Shown here piece after piece: positions 9,301 to 16,575 of a stretch of 64,000 nt of DNA. The DNA lies in NCBI GenBank assembly GCA_034522055.1, contig JAXHLS010000002.1, forward strand, positions 1,922,001 to 1,986,000, in the 5' to 3' direction. Source of the stretch: Gammaproteobacteria bacterium (GTDB lineage: Bacteria; Pseudomonadota; Gammaproteobacteria; JAABTG01). The notes under the pieces were generated by a model. It had not been told where the DNA came from. It worked only from the letters and a program-made list of their open reading frames with translations, and ran no database searches. The position numbers and the translations under genes are program-made. Every line of letters begins with the position of its first letter. Positions within the stretch are counted from its first letter, which is position 1.

Positions 9301-10140
9301 GTGCAGGTAAGCGTGGCGATTGTGCTCCCGGTAGAGGATGGGAGTGACGTTCTTGGCATGCCATTCGTTAGCCCGCTCCTCTTCCTTACCCCTGGAGTAG
9401 CTGCCAAACGAGAACATTTCAGGAGGTGACTCGCCAAGCAGACGGTCGGCGGCCAGTGCGTCCATCATGTAGCGCAGCACTGGGTCGTTGATGCTGTAAC
9501 CGACGAAACATACGGTGTAGTTGCGGAACAGCTCACTGACGAAGCGGGCCGCCCAGCGCTCCGTCAGATAGGCGAGGCCGAAATCGCCGCTGGATACGAC
9601 CAACCGGTCCAGGTCGCTCGCCGTCGGCGAGGCGCTGAGCAGGCCATGCAAATAGACCAGGCCGTCCCAGCGGTTCTTCGGCACTGGCAGCAGCGGGGCC
9701 TGAAAACCCTCGATGGTCAGCGCCTTCGCCGCAATCACTTCCTCGAAGAGGCGATCGAAGTTCGTGGTGATAAGCCGCGTTCTACCCTCGCGGCTCTTGC
9801 CAAGAATAAGCAATGCCTCGTGAGTTGCGGTAGCATTCCTGGCGCTGAGGTCGGGCGTCAGGATGCCCGTCAATGCCCTCCGCACGGTCTCGCGTCCGCC
9901 GACGATGTCCGCTTCCAGCAAGCCGACGGCGGTGTCGAATTGTCCGGCCCTGATCGCCGCTTTCTGCACTGCGGTCGGCGTGACCGCAAGGTTCGTGTAG
10001 AGCTTGTCGACCAGGCCTGAAAAGCTCGGCAGGCGAGCCGGGTAAGAGATACCTGCGCCGCAGAAGAACACCACACGGCCGTCCTCGTGCGCTTGCATAA
10101 GGCGTTCAGGTATTTCAGGACCGTTTCGAACGAACTGCAC
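6361..10140 (-). CDS. Large SIR2-domain defence-type protein (1,259 aa)
   Basis: The N-terminal ~250 residues form a SIR2-like NAD-binding domain: GAGIS at 28-32, TTNFD with Asn127, YLHG with His165, and GYSINDPV at 214-221. Asn and His at these spacings are the catalytic pair in defence-associated SIR2 NADases (ThsA, DSR-type proteins), which deplete NAD+ on phage infection. The remaining ~1,000 residues are alpha-helical and rich in Trp and Leu (HEDMVWWIERRLDEL), with no enzyme motif that I recognise; they could be the sensor part, and may include the DUF4020 region known from some SIR2 proteins. No signal or membrane segment is visible. The gene is the last of the minus-strand block, 65 bp after the metallopeptidase gene. 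NADase activity is inferred. Confidence 0.85.
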   Translation of the reverse strand: MQFVRNGPEIPERLMQAHEDGRVVFFCGAGISYPARLPSFSGLVDKLYTNLAVTPTAVQKAAIRAGQFDTAVGLLEADIVGGRETVRRALTGILTPDLSARNATATHEALLILGKSREGRTRLITTNFDRLFEEVIAAKALTIEGFQAPLLPVPKNRWDGLVYLHGLLSASPTASDLDRLVVSSGDFGLAYLTERWAARFVSELFRNYTVCFVGYSINDPVLRYMMDALAADRLLGESPPEMFSFGSYSRGKEEERANEWHAKNVTPILYREHNRHAYLHKTLCAWAETYRDGVRGKERIVVESAMARPLASTRQDDFVGRLLWALSDPGGLPARRFADLDPVPSLDWLEPLSEERYRHADLGRFGVPPKPAVDDKLAFSLTRRPSPYPLAPLMCVVDAGSRGSRWDEVMRQLARWLIRHLDDPALLLWLAKRGGQLHEDMVWWIERRLDELAKLECDGNTAELARIRANAPKAIPGPLMRTLWRLLLTGRVKSWSRDLDLYRWRDRFKRDGLTTTLRLELREMLTPRVSFREPFNWPADEGESHEPERIKDLVDWEIVLSTDHVHSSLRDLPKDERWTDALPDLLFDVSSLLRDALDLMRELGNADDRSDHSYVDQPSISEHPQNRDFHDWTALIDLTRDAWLTTVAQSPARAALVAESWCNTPYPLFRRLAFFAAAQGDVIPLRRALDWLLADDHWWLWSVETEREVMRLLVALATRLDEAMLLELERAVLAGPLREMFKDDIEREHWTRIVNREIWRRLAKLADTGAILSAAGSERLAQLSDQYPEWTLAADQRDEFPFWTGDGDEWRKFVTSPRRRRELVEWLRQPPSADHWQEDDWRQRCRDNFATTACALCALAKEGVWPTERWREALQAWSEEKHLKRSWRYMAPILVAAPNAVLQSLAHGVSWWLKAISKTFEDHEAHFFTLGRRILALDLQDGVDTDEPVMRAINHPVGHVTEALLRWWYRRSLEDNQGLPEELEPTFTVLCNSEIEKFRHGRVLLAAHVIALFRVDRDWATQRLLPLFDWQSSHVEARAAWEGFLWSPRLYRPLMEMLKPAFLDTARHYRNLGDHGRQYASLLTFAALDPGDTFTNSELAAATRSLPPDGLHDAAQALVRALEGAGNQRTDYWSNRVAPYLHAIWPKSRDNVSPAIAESLGRLCVAAQDAFPAALTLLRAWLQPPAHPDYLVHRLNEAGLCDKFPAQALDFLSLVIGDQTQWPPRDLATCLEAIRTSASELDTDQRYGWLVEYSRRHVQ

Positions 10141-10205
10141 TTAGGCAAGCCTCTTCCGAGACGTGCACGAGGCATCGAACTGCCGGGGTCGGGGCCGATA
10201 GTGCA

Positions 10206-10583
10206 TCACTTGCGCTCGACACTGGTTGGTCGGCGCCCGTTCTCCCCGGCGGTACTTCTCGGGGCCTCCCCGAGGCTTTCATGGCGGCGAAGCAGTGCCT
10301 CGCTGGCTTCCCAGTCTCCGACATGCGCGCGCATCAGGCTCTTCCACAACTTGCCATGGTTCGGCACGTTGAAATGCAGCAGCTCATGGACGATTATGTA
10401 ATCCCAGACCGTTGGCTCGAACTCGAGCAGCTCGGCGTTGAAACTCAGCACGCCATTCGACGAGCACGACGCCCACTTGGATCGCATGGGTCGAACGTAG
10501 ATGCTGGCGACGTTCACGCTGAGCTTGGCCGCCCATCGTCTGACGTGCGTCTTGAACTCGGCCTTGCGAGCGTCGCCGGACAT
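10206..10583 (-). CDS. YgjP/DUF45-type zinc metallopeptidase
   Basis: The product is 125 residues with the zinc-binding HELLHFNVPNHGKLW motif (HExxH followed by a downstream His), plus the family's SKWASCSSNGVLSFN segment. This matches the YgjP-like metallopeptidase family (DUF45), which is often found beside hsdR in type I restriction loci. The gene starts 4 bp after the hsdR stop, so the two are translationally linked. Family members usually run 170-240 residues; this one is short at the N-terminus but keeps the catalytic core. Its role in restriction systems is unknown; turnover of HsdR or of a regulator is a possibility only. Confidence 0.8.
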   Translation of the reverse strand: MSGDARKAEFKTHVRRWAAKLSVNVASIYVRPMRSKWASCSSNGVLSFNAELLEFEPTVWDYIIVHELLHFNVPNHGKLWKSLMRAHVGDWEASEALLRRHESLGEAPRSTAGENGRRPTSVERK

Positions 10584-10587
10584 CGAA

Positions 10588-13524
10588 TTACAGCCTCACG
10601 GCCTTGTCGAGTAGCGAAAACAGCCGGTCGACTATCGCCGCTACGCCCTCGACATCGTCGGATTCGGCCACCAGCGCGAAGGTGACCTTCTTCCGCAGCT
10701 CCCGGAGTGCAGCCTCGCTGGTCCGCCAGTTGGGGAATGCGGTGAAAGCCTCCTTGATCCGGCGACTTAAGTCCTCTGCATTGGGGAGCCCCTCGTCGAG
10801 CAGTGTTCGATATACGAAGTACGTCAGCCCGTCGAAGCCCCGCTCCGCCTGCTCTTTCTTTCGGGTTTCATTCTTGTCGACCTCCTGCAGTAGGTCGGCC
10901 AGGGCCTCTTCTGTCGTTGTCTGCCGTTCCTCGAAACTTTGCTGTACCGCCCGGGCACGCTCGGCCATGGCGATCAGGTACGGGTCGTCGCTGTGTTCCT
11001 CGGCGGTCTTCTCGATACTCTTCACGAGATTGATGATCTTCGTACCATCCCCCCCCTGGCCGGCCTTGATGAGCTCGATCGTCTCGGCATTGATCTCCAC
11101 CAAATCGGTCACGCCGCCGATGCCGTAGGTGCCGATTTGCTCGCTTACCAAGTTGTCGGTTTTACGCTGGAAATCCCTGTCCACGTAGACCGTCTTCGCG
11201 TAGGCCTTCCGAACCACGCTGAACATGGCCGCCAGCGTGCTGTATGTGTCGATGAACGGCCGTAGAAAGGCATCCGGCGAGATGATCTCGTAGAGCATCT
11301 CGATCTCCTTGAACTCCTTGAAGAACACCTTGCGCCGGTCGGGATCGCGGAAGTGTTCGATCAGGTTCTCGACGTCCTTGTCGTCGAAGTTCCGGTCGAT
11401 CAACGCAAGATAGGGCGGCGCCACGTCTTCCATCTTCGACTGGAATAGGACCTTCAGCAGCGCCAGGTCCTTGACGATGGCGTTGATCTCGTCGCTGTCG
11501 AACGCCAGCGCCCTTTCGAGTTTGTCGAATATGCCGACGAAATCGAGCACGAAGCCGTGGGGCTTCACCATCTCCTCGCGCTCGTTCTCGTAGGGGCGGT
11601 TGACTCGGGCGATGGCCTGCAGCAGCGTGTGGTCGCGCATTGGCTTGTCGAGGTACATGGCGTACAGCACGGGCGCGTCAAACCCGGTCAGTAGTTTCTC
11701 CGTCACAATCAGGATGTTGGGCTGCTGATCCAGCTTCCCGAAGCTCTTACGGATCTGGCGCTCCGTCTTCGGGTCGAGATGGAATTCCTTCAGCAGGGCA
11801 GAATCGTTGTTGTTGCCGGTGTAGACCACCGCGGAATACTCCGGCGGCAGTCCCAGCGCCGCAAATGCGGTATCGAGCGCATGCTTGTAGAGCGCGCAGG
11901 CCTCGCGGTCGACGCCAACCAGGAAGGCCTTGTAGCCGAGCGGCTCGACGTTCTCCGTGTAGTGACGGGCAACGAACTCGGCTACCTGTTGGATGCGCTC
12001 CCGGCCCTTGAGGAAATTCTTGAGGTTCACCGCCCGCTCGAGGATCTTGTTCAGCTCCTCGATGTCGGCCACGCCCTCGGCTTCGGCCAGGGAGAGGAAC
12101 TCGGCGTCCAGCGTCTCGTGTGGGACCAGGATTTCGTTGGGGGCAAGCTGGTAGTAGAGCGGCAGCGTGGTGCCGTCCTCGATGCTCTCCGCGATCGAGT
12201 ATTTGTGCAGATACCCGCGGTCGTCTTCACAGCCGAAGGTCTTGAAGGTGCCCTTGCCGTAGGCCGTCTTGTCCACCGGAGTGCCAGTGAACCCGATGTA
12301 GGTGGCTTTCGGCAGGCCCGCCATCAGGAAGTTGCCGAGGTCGCCGCCGGTGGTGCGGTGGGCCTCGTCGATCAGCACGTAGATGTTCGAGCGGGTATTC
12401 AGGTTGGCCGGCATGTCGCGGAACTTGTGGATTATCGTCACGATGATGCCGCGGTAGTCGTCCTTCAACAGCCTGGTCAAACGCTTGATGCTGCTGGCAT
12501 GCTCCAGGTTGCCGAGGCCCAGTGCGGCCAGGTTCTTGAGCATCTGGTCCTCGAGCTCGTTGCGGTCGATCATCAGCAGCACGGTCGGCTTGTCGGCCTG
12601 CGGTGCGCGGAACAGGCGTTCCGCTGCCTTGATCATGGTGAACGTCTTGCCGCTGCCCTGGGTATGCCAGACGAGGCCGCGGCTGCGTTCCTGGTCGAGC
12701 GCGCGGGCCACGGTCGCCTCCACTGCGGCGGTCTGGTGCTGGCGCAGGATGTACTTGTTCAGCTCCTCGTCTTTCTCGGCGAAGACGATGTAGTCCTTCA
12801 GGAAGGCGAGCACCTGCGGGATGGCGCAGAAGCTCGTTACCTTGGCCTCCAGCTTGCCGATCTCCTCGTGCTTCCAGTTGAAGATGTTCCGCCGCACGGT
12901 GTTCCAGCTCACCCCGTAGGAGAAGCCGATGGCGTCCGTGGCCGTGAAGAGCTGTTCCGGCACGAACAGCTCCGGGGTCTCGCGGTGGTAGCGGCGGATC
13001 TGGTCCACCCCCAGGGCAATCGCCTCGTCCTTGTTGGCGTTCTTGCACTCGATGACCAGTACAGGGATGCCGTTGATCAGAAAGACGACGTCCTCCCGCG
13101 TGTCGTAGTGGCCGTTGTGGTAGGCCCACTCTTCGGTGACCTCGAAGACATTGTGCGAGGGGGCCTCGTAGTCGATCAGGATCAGGTCCCGCTCGCGGTC
13201 CTCCTCGTGATCGAAGAACTTGCCCCGGTTGCGCAGGTGCTCGACGAAGTCACGGTTGCCATAGATGTCGGGGTGGAAGAGATGGAACCGCCCGAGCAAG
13301 GCTCCCGGACCATCAGCGTAGCGCGGGTTGAGCTCGCGCACCTTGGCATCGAGCAGATCGTCGAAGAACATTGAGCGGTCCCTGGCACGCTCGGCCGGCG
13401 GGTCGTCGGGATCGAAGCCACGGCGCCGCTCGGCCTCCTCGCGGGGCACGAAGGTCCAGCCGATCGCGTCGGCGTACTCGAGGATCCTCGCCTGGACGGT
13501 CTTGTGCTCTCCGGGTGTCGGCAT
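10588..13524 (-). CDS. hsdR: Type I restriction enzyme, R subunit
   Basis: The product is 978 residues and full length. The nuclease part has the PD-(D/E)xK pattern Asp145 ... VIECKNAN (Glu159, Lys161). The SF2 translocase has Walker A TQGSGKT (288-294), DEAH (386-389) and downstream helicase motifs such as FTGTPVDKT and the QAIARVNRPY arginine-finger region. HsdR with two HsdM and one HsdS cuts DNA far from an unmethylated site after ATP-driven translocation. It follows fic1 by 12 bp. It is not next to hsdM/hsdS: the Abi_C and Fic genes lie between. All motifs are intact, so loss of restriction would come from the broken HsdS. Confidence 0.96.
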   Translation of the reverse strand: MPTPGEHKTVQARILEYADAIGWTFVPREEAERRRGFDPDDPPAERARDRSMFFDDLLDAKVRELNPRYADGPGALLGRFHLFHPDIYGNRDFVEHLRNRGKFFDHEEDRERDLILIDYEAPSHNVFEVTEEWAYHNGHYDTREDVVFLINGIPVLVIECKNANKDEAIALGVDQIRRYHRETPELFVPEQLFTATDAIGFSYGVSWNTVRRNIFNWKHEEIGKLEAKVTSFCAIPQVLAFLKDYIVFAEKDEELNKYILRQHQTAAVEATVARALDQERSRGLVWHTQGSGKTFTMIKAAERLFRAPQADKPTVLLMIDRNELEDQMLKNLAALGLGNLEHASSIKRLTRLLKDDYRGIIVTIIHKFRDMPANLNTRSNIYVLIDEAHRTTGGDLGNFLMAGLPKATYIGFTGTPVDKTAYGKGTFKTFGCEDDRGYLHKYSIAESIEDGTTLPLYYQLAPNEILVPHETLDAEFLSLAEAEGVADIEELNKILERAVNLKNFLKGRERIQQVAEFVARHYTENVEPLGYKAFLVGVDREACALYKHALDTAFAALGLPPEYSAVVYTGNNNDSALLKEFHLDPKTERQIRKSFGKLDQQPNILIVTEKLLTGFDAPVLYAMYLDKPMRDHTLLQAIARVNRPYENEREEMVKPHGFVLDFVGIFDKLERALAFDSDEINAIVKDLALLKVLFQSKMEDVAPPYLALIDRNFDDKDVENLIEHFRDPDRRKVFFKEFKEIEMLYEIISPDAFLRPFIDTYSTLAAMFSVVRKAYAKTVYVDRDFQRKTDNLVSEQIGTYGIGGVTDLVEINAETIELIKAGQGGDGTKIINLVKSIEKTAEEHSDDPYLIAMAERARAVQQSFEERQTTTEEALADLLQEVDKNETRKKEQAERGFDGLTYFVYRTLLDEGLPNAEDLSRRIKEAFTAFPNWRTSEAALRELRKKVTFALVAESDDVEGVAAIVDRLFSLLDKAVRL

Positions 13525-13536
13525 CCTCGCTTCCCC

Positions 13537-14934
13537 TCAACGCCAGCCTTGCCGCCATGCTTGGTACTCGGCCGGGCGCAGGCGGTAGCGCGCGATGTTG
13601 CCTTCGTGGAGGCTCATTATCTCGGTCTCGACGACTTCGACAAATCGCGCCCGGTCCGCCGGCGGCACCTGTTCCGCCGCACGTTGGCGCGCCAGTGCAG
13701 TCGCCGCTTTCTTGTCCATTCCCGCACGCACCACCACGGCGATCAGCTCGGCAACCAGTGCCCGGTACCGCAGGCGGAACGGGTCCGGCTCGCCCAGAGA
13801 CTGGCTGACCGCGGAGTAGCGTGCGCTCGAGCGCTCGTAGGCCCAGACGAACACGTCGCGCAGCAGCTCGATGCGATTCAGCTCGTAGATGGCCAGCACG
13901 CCGTCGATGTAGGCGCGCTCCGGCACGTCGACGAAGGACAGGGGGCAGAGGTTGCCGCGGATCAGCGGGATATTCGCGGCGAGGCGGGAGACCCGCTTGT
14001 TGACGTCCTCGAAGCCCTGCAGGTAGGCGAGGTGCACGAGCGCGAAGAAGGCCTGCTCGAAGGGGTCCGTGATCGCGGCCGCAGTATCGAGAAATATCTC
14101 GAAGCATTCCTCGATGAGCTGCGGTACTTCCGGCGGATGGTAGACCGTGCCGTCGATCCCCACCGGGATGCGCCGCAGGCGGCCACCCGCCTGCGGGTCG
14201 GCGAGCAAGTTGTCTGCGAGCAAGGCGTGCAGATTCAGGATCGTGTAGCGGTTAAAACCGATCTCGTCGGCCTGGTCGACGAGCAGCTCGATGGCGGCTT
14301 TGTGGTTCAGGATCATCTGCGCTTCCAGCGCATCCTTGCCCTCGGCGGCCTCGCCCAGCTCCAGCAGGCGCTCGGTTTCGAGCAGCGAGTAGGTGTTGCC
14401 CTCCAGGCGGCTCGAGTTCCACGAGAGGTCGATCAGAAGGCGACTGTAGATTGTGCGGGCGTAGGTTCCCGCCGGGCGCTCGCCGTCGGGCGGGCGCCCC
14501 ATTTCGAGCAGGCGCTGACGCGTTTCCGCGGGCAGGTACCAAGTTTCGTTGGGCCGGTAGTCGTCCAGAAAGTCGCGCTGGTAGCCGACCGGCTTGCGTT
14601 CCTGGACGGGCGCCCGCACCGCTTGCTTGATCGCTTCCGCGTTAGGCGAGATCGGGACATAGACCTCTCCACGCCCCTCGACCGTCGCGCCACCCGCGAC
14701 CAGACTCCCTTTGCCGGTTATCGTCGCAGGTGAGCGATAGCGACGGCCCTTGCCTCGCCCGTCGGCGATCAGCCGCTTCTGTTCCACCAGCAGGGCCAGG
14801 CGTCGCTGCAGCATCCGCGGTGCCATGTCGTACGGCAGCCCCGCGCGGATGGTGCCGACCGGTACGCCCTCAGGGTGTACCGCCACGACCGCCAGGATGG
14901 CGTCGAGCTCTTGTTCGGGGACCCGCTTCGGCAT
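13537..14934 (-). CDS. Fic-family protein with N-terminal winged helix and a His-to-Gln Fic motif
   Basis: The product is 465 residues. Residues ~1-70 look like a winged helix (AGLPYDMAPRMLQRRLALLV). An inhibitory-helix motif, SSRLEGN, lies at 174-180, and the Fic core at ~220-330. The Fic loop reads YLQGFEDVNKRVSR: it has the F-x-D-x-N-K-R pattern of Doc-like proteins, but the position of the catalytic His is Gln306. Canonical Fic proteins need that His to attack AMP or UMP donors, so activity may be absent or altered. Proteins of this overall type occur near type I systems. The gene has its own upstream operator-like repeats and leads the fic-hsdR-peptidase-SIR2 half of the block. A regulatory role is inferred from the winged helix. 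Confidence 0.85.
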   Translation of the reverse strand: MPKRVPEQELDAILAVVAVHPEGVPVGTIRAGLPYDMAPRMLQRRLALLVEQKRLIADGRGKGRRYRSPATITGKGSLVAGGATVEGRGEVYVPISPNAEAIKQAVRAPVQERKPVGYQRDFLDDYRPNETWYLPAETRQRLLEMGRPPDGERPAGTYARTIYSRLLIDLSWNSSRLEGNTYSLLETERLLELGEAAEGKDALEAQMILNHKAAIELLVDQADEIGFNRYTILNLHALLADNLLADPQAGGRLRRIPVGIDGTVYHPPEVPQLIEECFEIFLDTAAAITDPFEQAFFALVHLAYLQGFEDVNKRVSRLAANIPLIRGNLCPLSFVDVPERAYIDGVLAIYELNRIELLRDVFVWAYERSSARYSAVSQSLGEPDPFRLRYRALVAELIAVVVRAGMDKKAATALARQRAAEQVPPADRARFVEVVETEIMSLHEGNIARYRLRPAEYQAWRQGWR

Positions 14935-15045
14935 GTGACGGATTATATGTCGCTAAAACGAATTATGCGACATTTAAAGCGCTTAATATGACGCATATCG
15001 TATTTTGTGTCGCATAAAGCGCTTTTGCCGTCGCAAACGTGCGTA
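14935..15045 (-). promoter_or_regulatory. Operator-like repeats upstream of the Fic/hsdR unit
   Basis: This 111-bp AT-rich gap contains the inverted repeat ATGTCGC (14947-14953) / GCGACAT (14967-14973). It also has two copies of a composite element, GCGACAT or GTCGCAT next to the palindrome AAAGCGCTT (14967-14984 and 15009-15025). The dense symmetry directly before the fic start at 14934 suggests a promoter with two binding sites. The binding protein is unknown; the winged-helix Fic encoded downstream is the obvious candidate. Confidence 0.6.
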
Positions 15046-15852
15046 TCATGGCGGCCCTTTGGTCGCCTCGTGCGTCTCGAACAGGAACACCGCCAGGGTC
15101 GAGGCCGCGCCCACGGCGAGCCGCGCGTGTCGCGCCGTCAGGCCGGACGCCGAGCCGTGCTGGCCGTGCCCGGTGCCATACAGGCCGCGCAGCTCGGCGA
15201 GACCCTGGCCGACGGTCGAGAGATTGCTCAACAGGCGCTTGATCACATCCGCGCCGCGGGCCGCGCTCGGAACGCCTTCAGGCACCAGGTTCAGCTCCTT
15301 GAGGGTCGCTTTGGTCAGCGTCGGGATGTCCGGCGCACCCGCAATCTCCTTGCCGCGCGCGGCCAGGATGGTCTTGCAGCAGGTCTCGATCAGCTCCTTC
15401 GCCGTGCCGATGGCGAGGCTCGGGTCCTTCTCCACGGAATCCTCCAGCCGGCGTATCTGCTCCGCGAGATGGCTCGCGTCGAGTACCCGTGCCTGCTGCT
15501 TGAGATCAGCGAGGCTCGGCCCGCCGGCCAGGAGACGAGTGGCAATTTCGCGGCAGCGGCCGGCGAGCTTCCGATCGTCCTCGTTGAATTCGCGGGACTT
15601 CTCCTCGGCAAAGTCGATCAGGGCACTCAGCAGCCGACCCACGAGATAGTCGGACTCGATCTCCCAGAACGCGCGCAGCTTCTTGGCTTTCGATGTGCCG
15701 TGGGTGAGGTACTTGTCCGAGTGGATGTCGATATCCCCCGCCTCTTCGCAGAACTCGCGGAAGGTACGGTCGGAGAAATTCAGGACGTAGCCCGAGCCCA
15801 TGCCCAGGAACTCCTCGAGCAGGCGCTTCTCACGCATACTCAGTGAGCTCAC
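15046..15852 (-). CDS. Abi_C-type abortive-infection protein
   Basis: The product is 268 residues. The C-terminal half has the pattern of the Abi_C domain: ELIETCCKTILAARG, then LLSNLSTVGQGLAELRGLYG, the GHGQHG turn, and ARLAVGAASTLAVFLFET. This domain ends several abortive-infection proteins and is frequent inside type I restriction operons. The N-terminal half is helical and of unknown role (FREFCEEAGDIDIHSDKYL). The GTG start at 15850-15852 overlaps the hsdS stop by four bases (GTGA), so the gene is translationally coupled to hsdS. The molecular activity of the family is not established. Confidence 0.75.
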   Translation of the reverse strand: MSSLSMREKRLLEEFLGMGSGYVLNFSDRTFREFCEEAGDIDIHSDKYLTHGTSKAKKLRAFWEIESDYLVGRLLSALIDFAEEKSREFNEDDRKLAGRCREIATRLLAGGPSLADLKQQARVLDASHLAEQIRRLEDSVEKDPSLAIGTAKELIETCCKTILAARGKEIAGAPDIPTLTKATLKELNLVPEGVPSAARGADVIKRLLSNLSTVGQGLAELRGLYGTGHGQHGSASGLTARHARLAVGAASTLAVFLFETHEATKGPP

Positions 15853-16575
15853 GCGCCTCGATCCTCAACTGCGAAATCGAGATCGTGCACGCGAATCGTC
15901 GCCGTCATAAGTTCATGCAGGAGCGTGCGGAAAAGGTCTAAAAGCTCAGTTTGTTTCCTAGTCGCTAGACCCTGTTTTGCGTCCAGCGATTCAAAGACAG
16001 CCACGATCTCCTCTTGCTCGCCGATGGGCGGAACGGGTATCGAAAGCGTCTTCAAGAATCCGCAAGTCAGAGCCCCTTTGGTACTTCCGCCGCCGTGGGC
16101 GATCGCTCGGAGGTAGTCGTATCGGGTTTGCATGAACCACAGCACGAAGTCAGGGACGACGATTGACGAATGGAATTGGGCATAGGCTAGGTGCTGATTG
16201 ATACACGTCTCGAACCGGGTGATTGCTGAATTACCCAACGTCTTGCCTTGGCCGGTGATGGCGACGAGTAGCTGTCCGGCGCAACTTTGGGTAGGTGGCA
16301 TTCCTTGACGGCTGGTGGTGTTACGAACTGGTCGGCTGCGGTAATGAACCGATCGTGAATCTTGGTGCTGTTGAGCCATGGGACGGTTCCGTCTTCCCAG
16401 TTTCAACGTCAAGGTACGCGACGTTCGAATAGTCGATTAGGCCCGAAGGCGTGAAGTTAGTGTTTCGGATTACCCCCGCTTCAATGAACGGTTCTTTCTT
16501 GCCTTTCCAGAGACCGTTGAGCGTCTCGAAGTACTCCGGGTCTGCGATAGGAACTGTTTCCACCTCCCAAGTCAT
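15849..16575 (-). pseudogene. hsdS: Type I restriction enzyme, S subunit, frameshifted twice
   Basis: HsdS gives the DNA specificity of the complex. The 5' part (MTWEVETVPIADPEYF, from 16575) starts in an ATGA overlap with hsdM. Homology-like reading passes through three frames. Frame one covers NVAYLDVETG; frame two covers WEDGTVPWLNSTKIHDRF and KECHLPKV; frame three covers LLVAITGQGKTLGNSAITRF to the C-terminus. The second shift, at about 16274-16283, is explained by one missing G (GCGCCGG for GCGCCGGG). The first lies near 16398-16404. Total coding length is only about 242 residues, roughly one target-recognition domain plus coiled coil, whereas normal HsdS has two (about 400). It is either a half-size HsdS that decayed or has been deleted as well. 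Confidence 0.8.
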
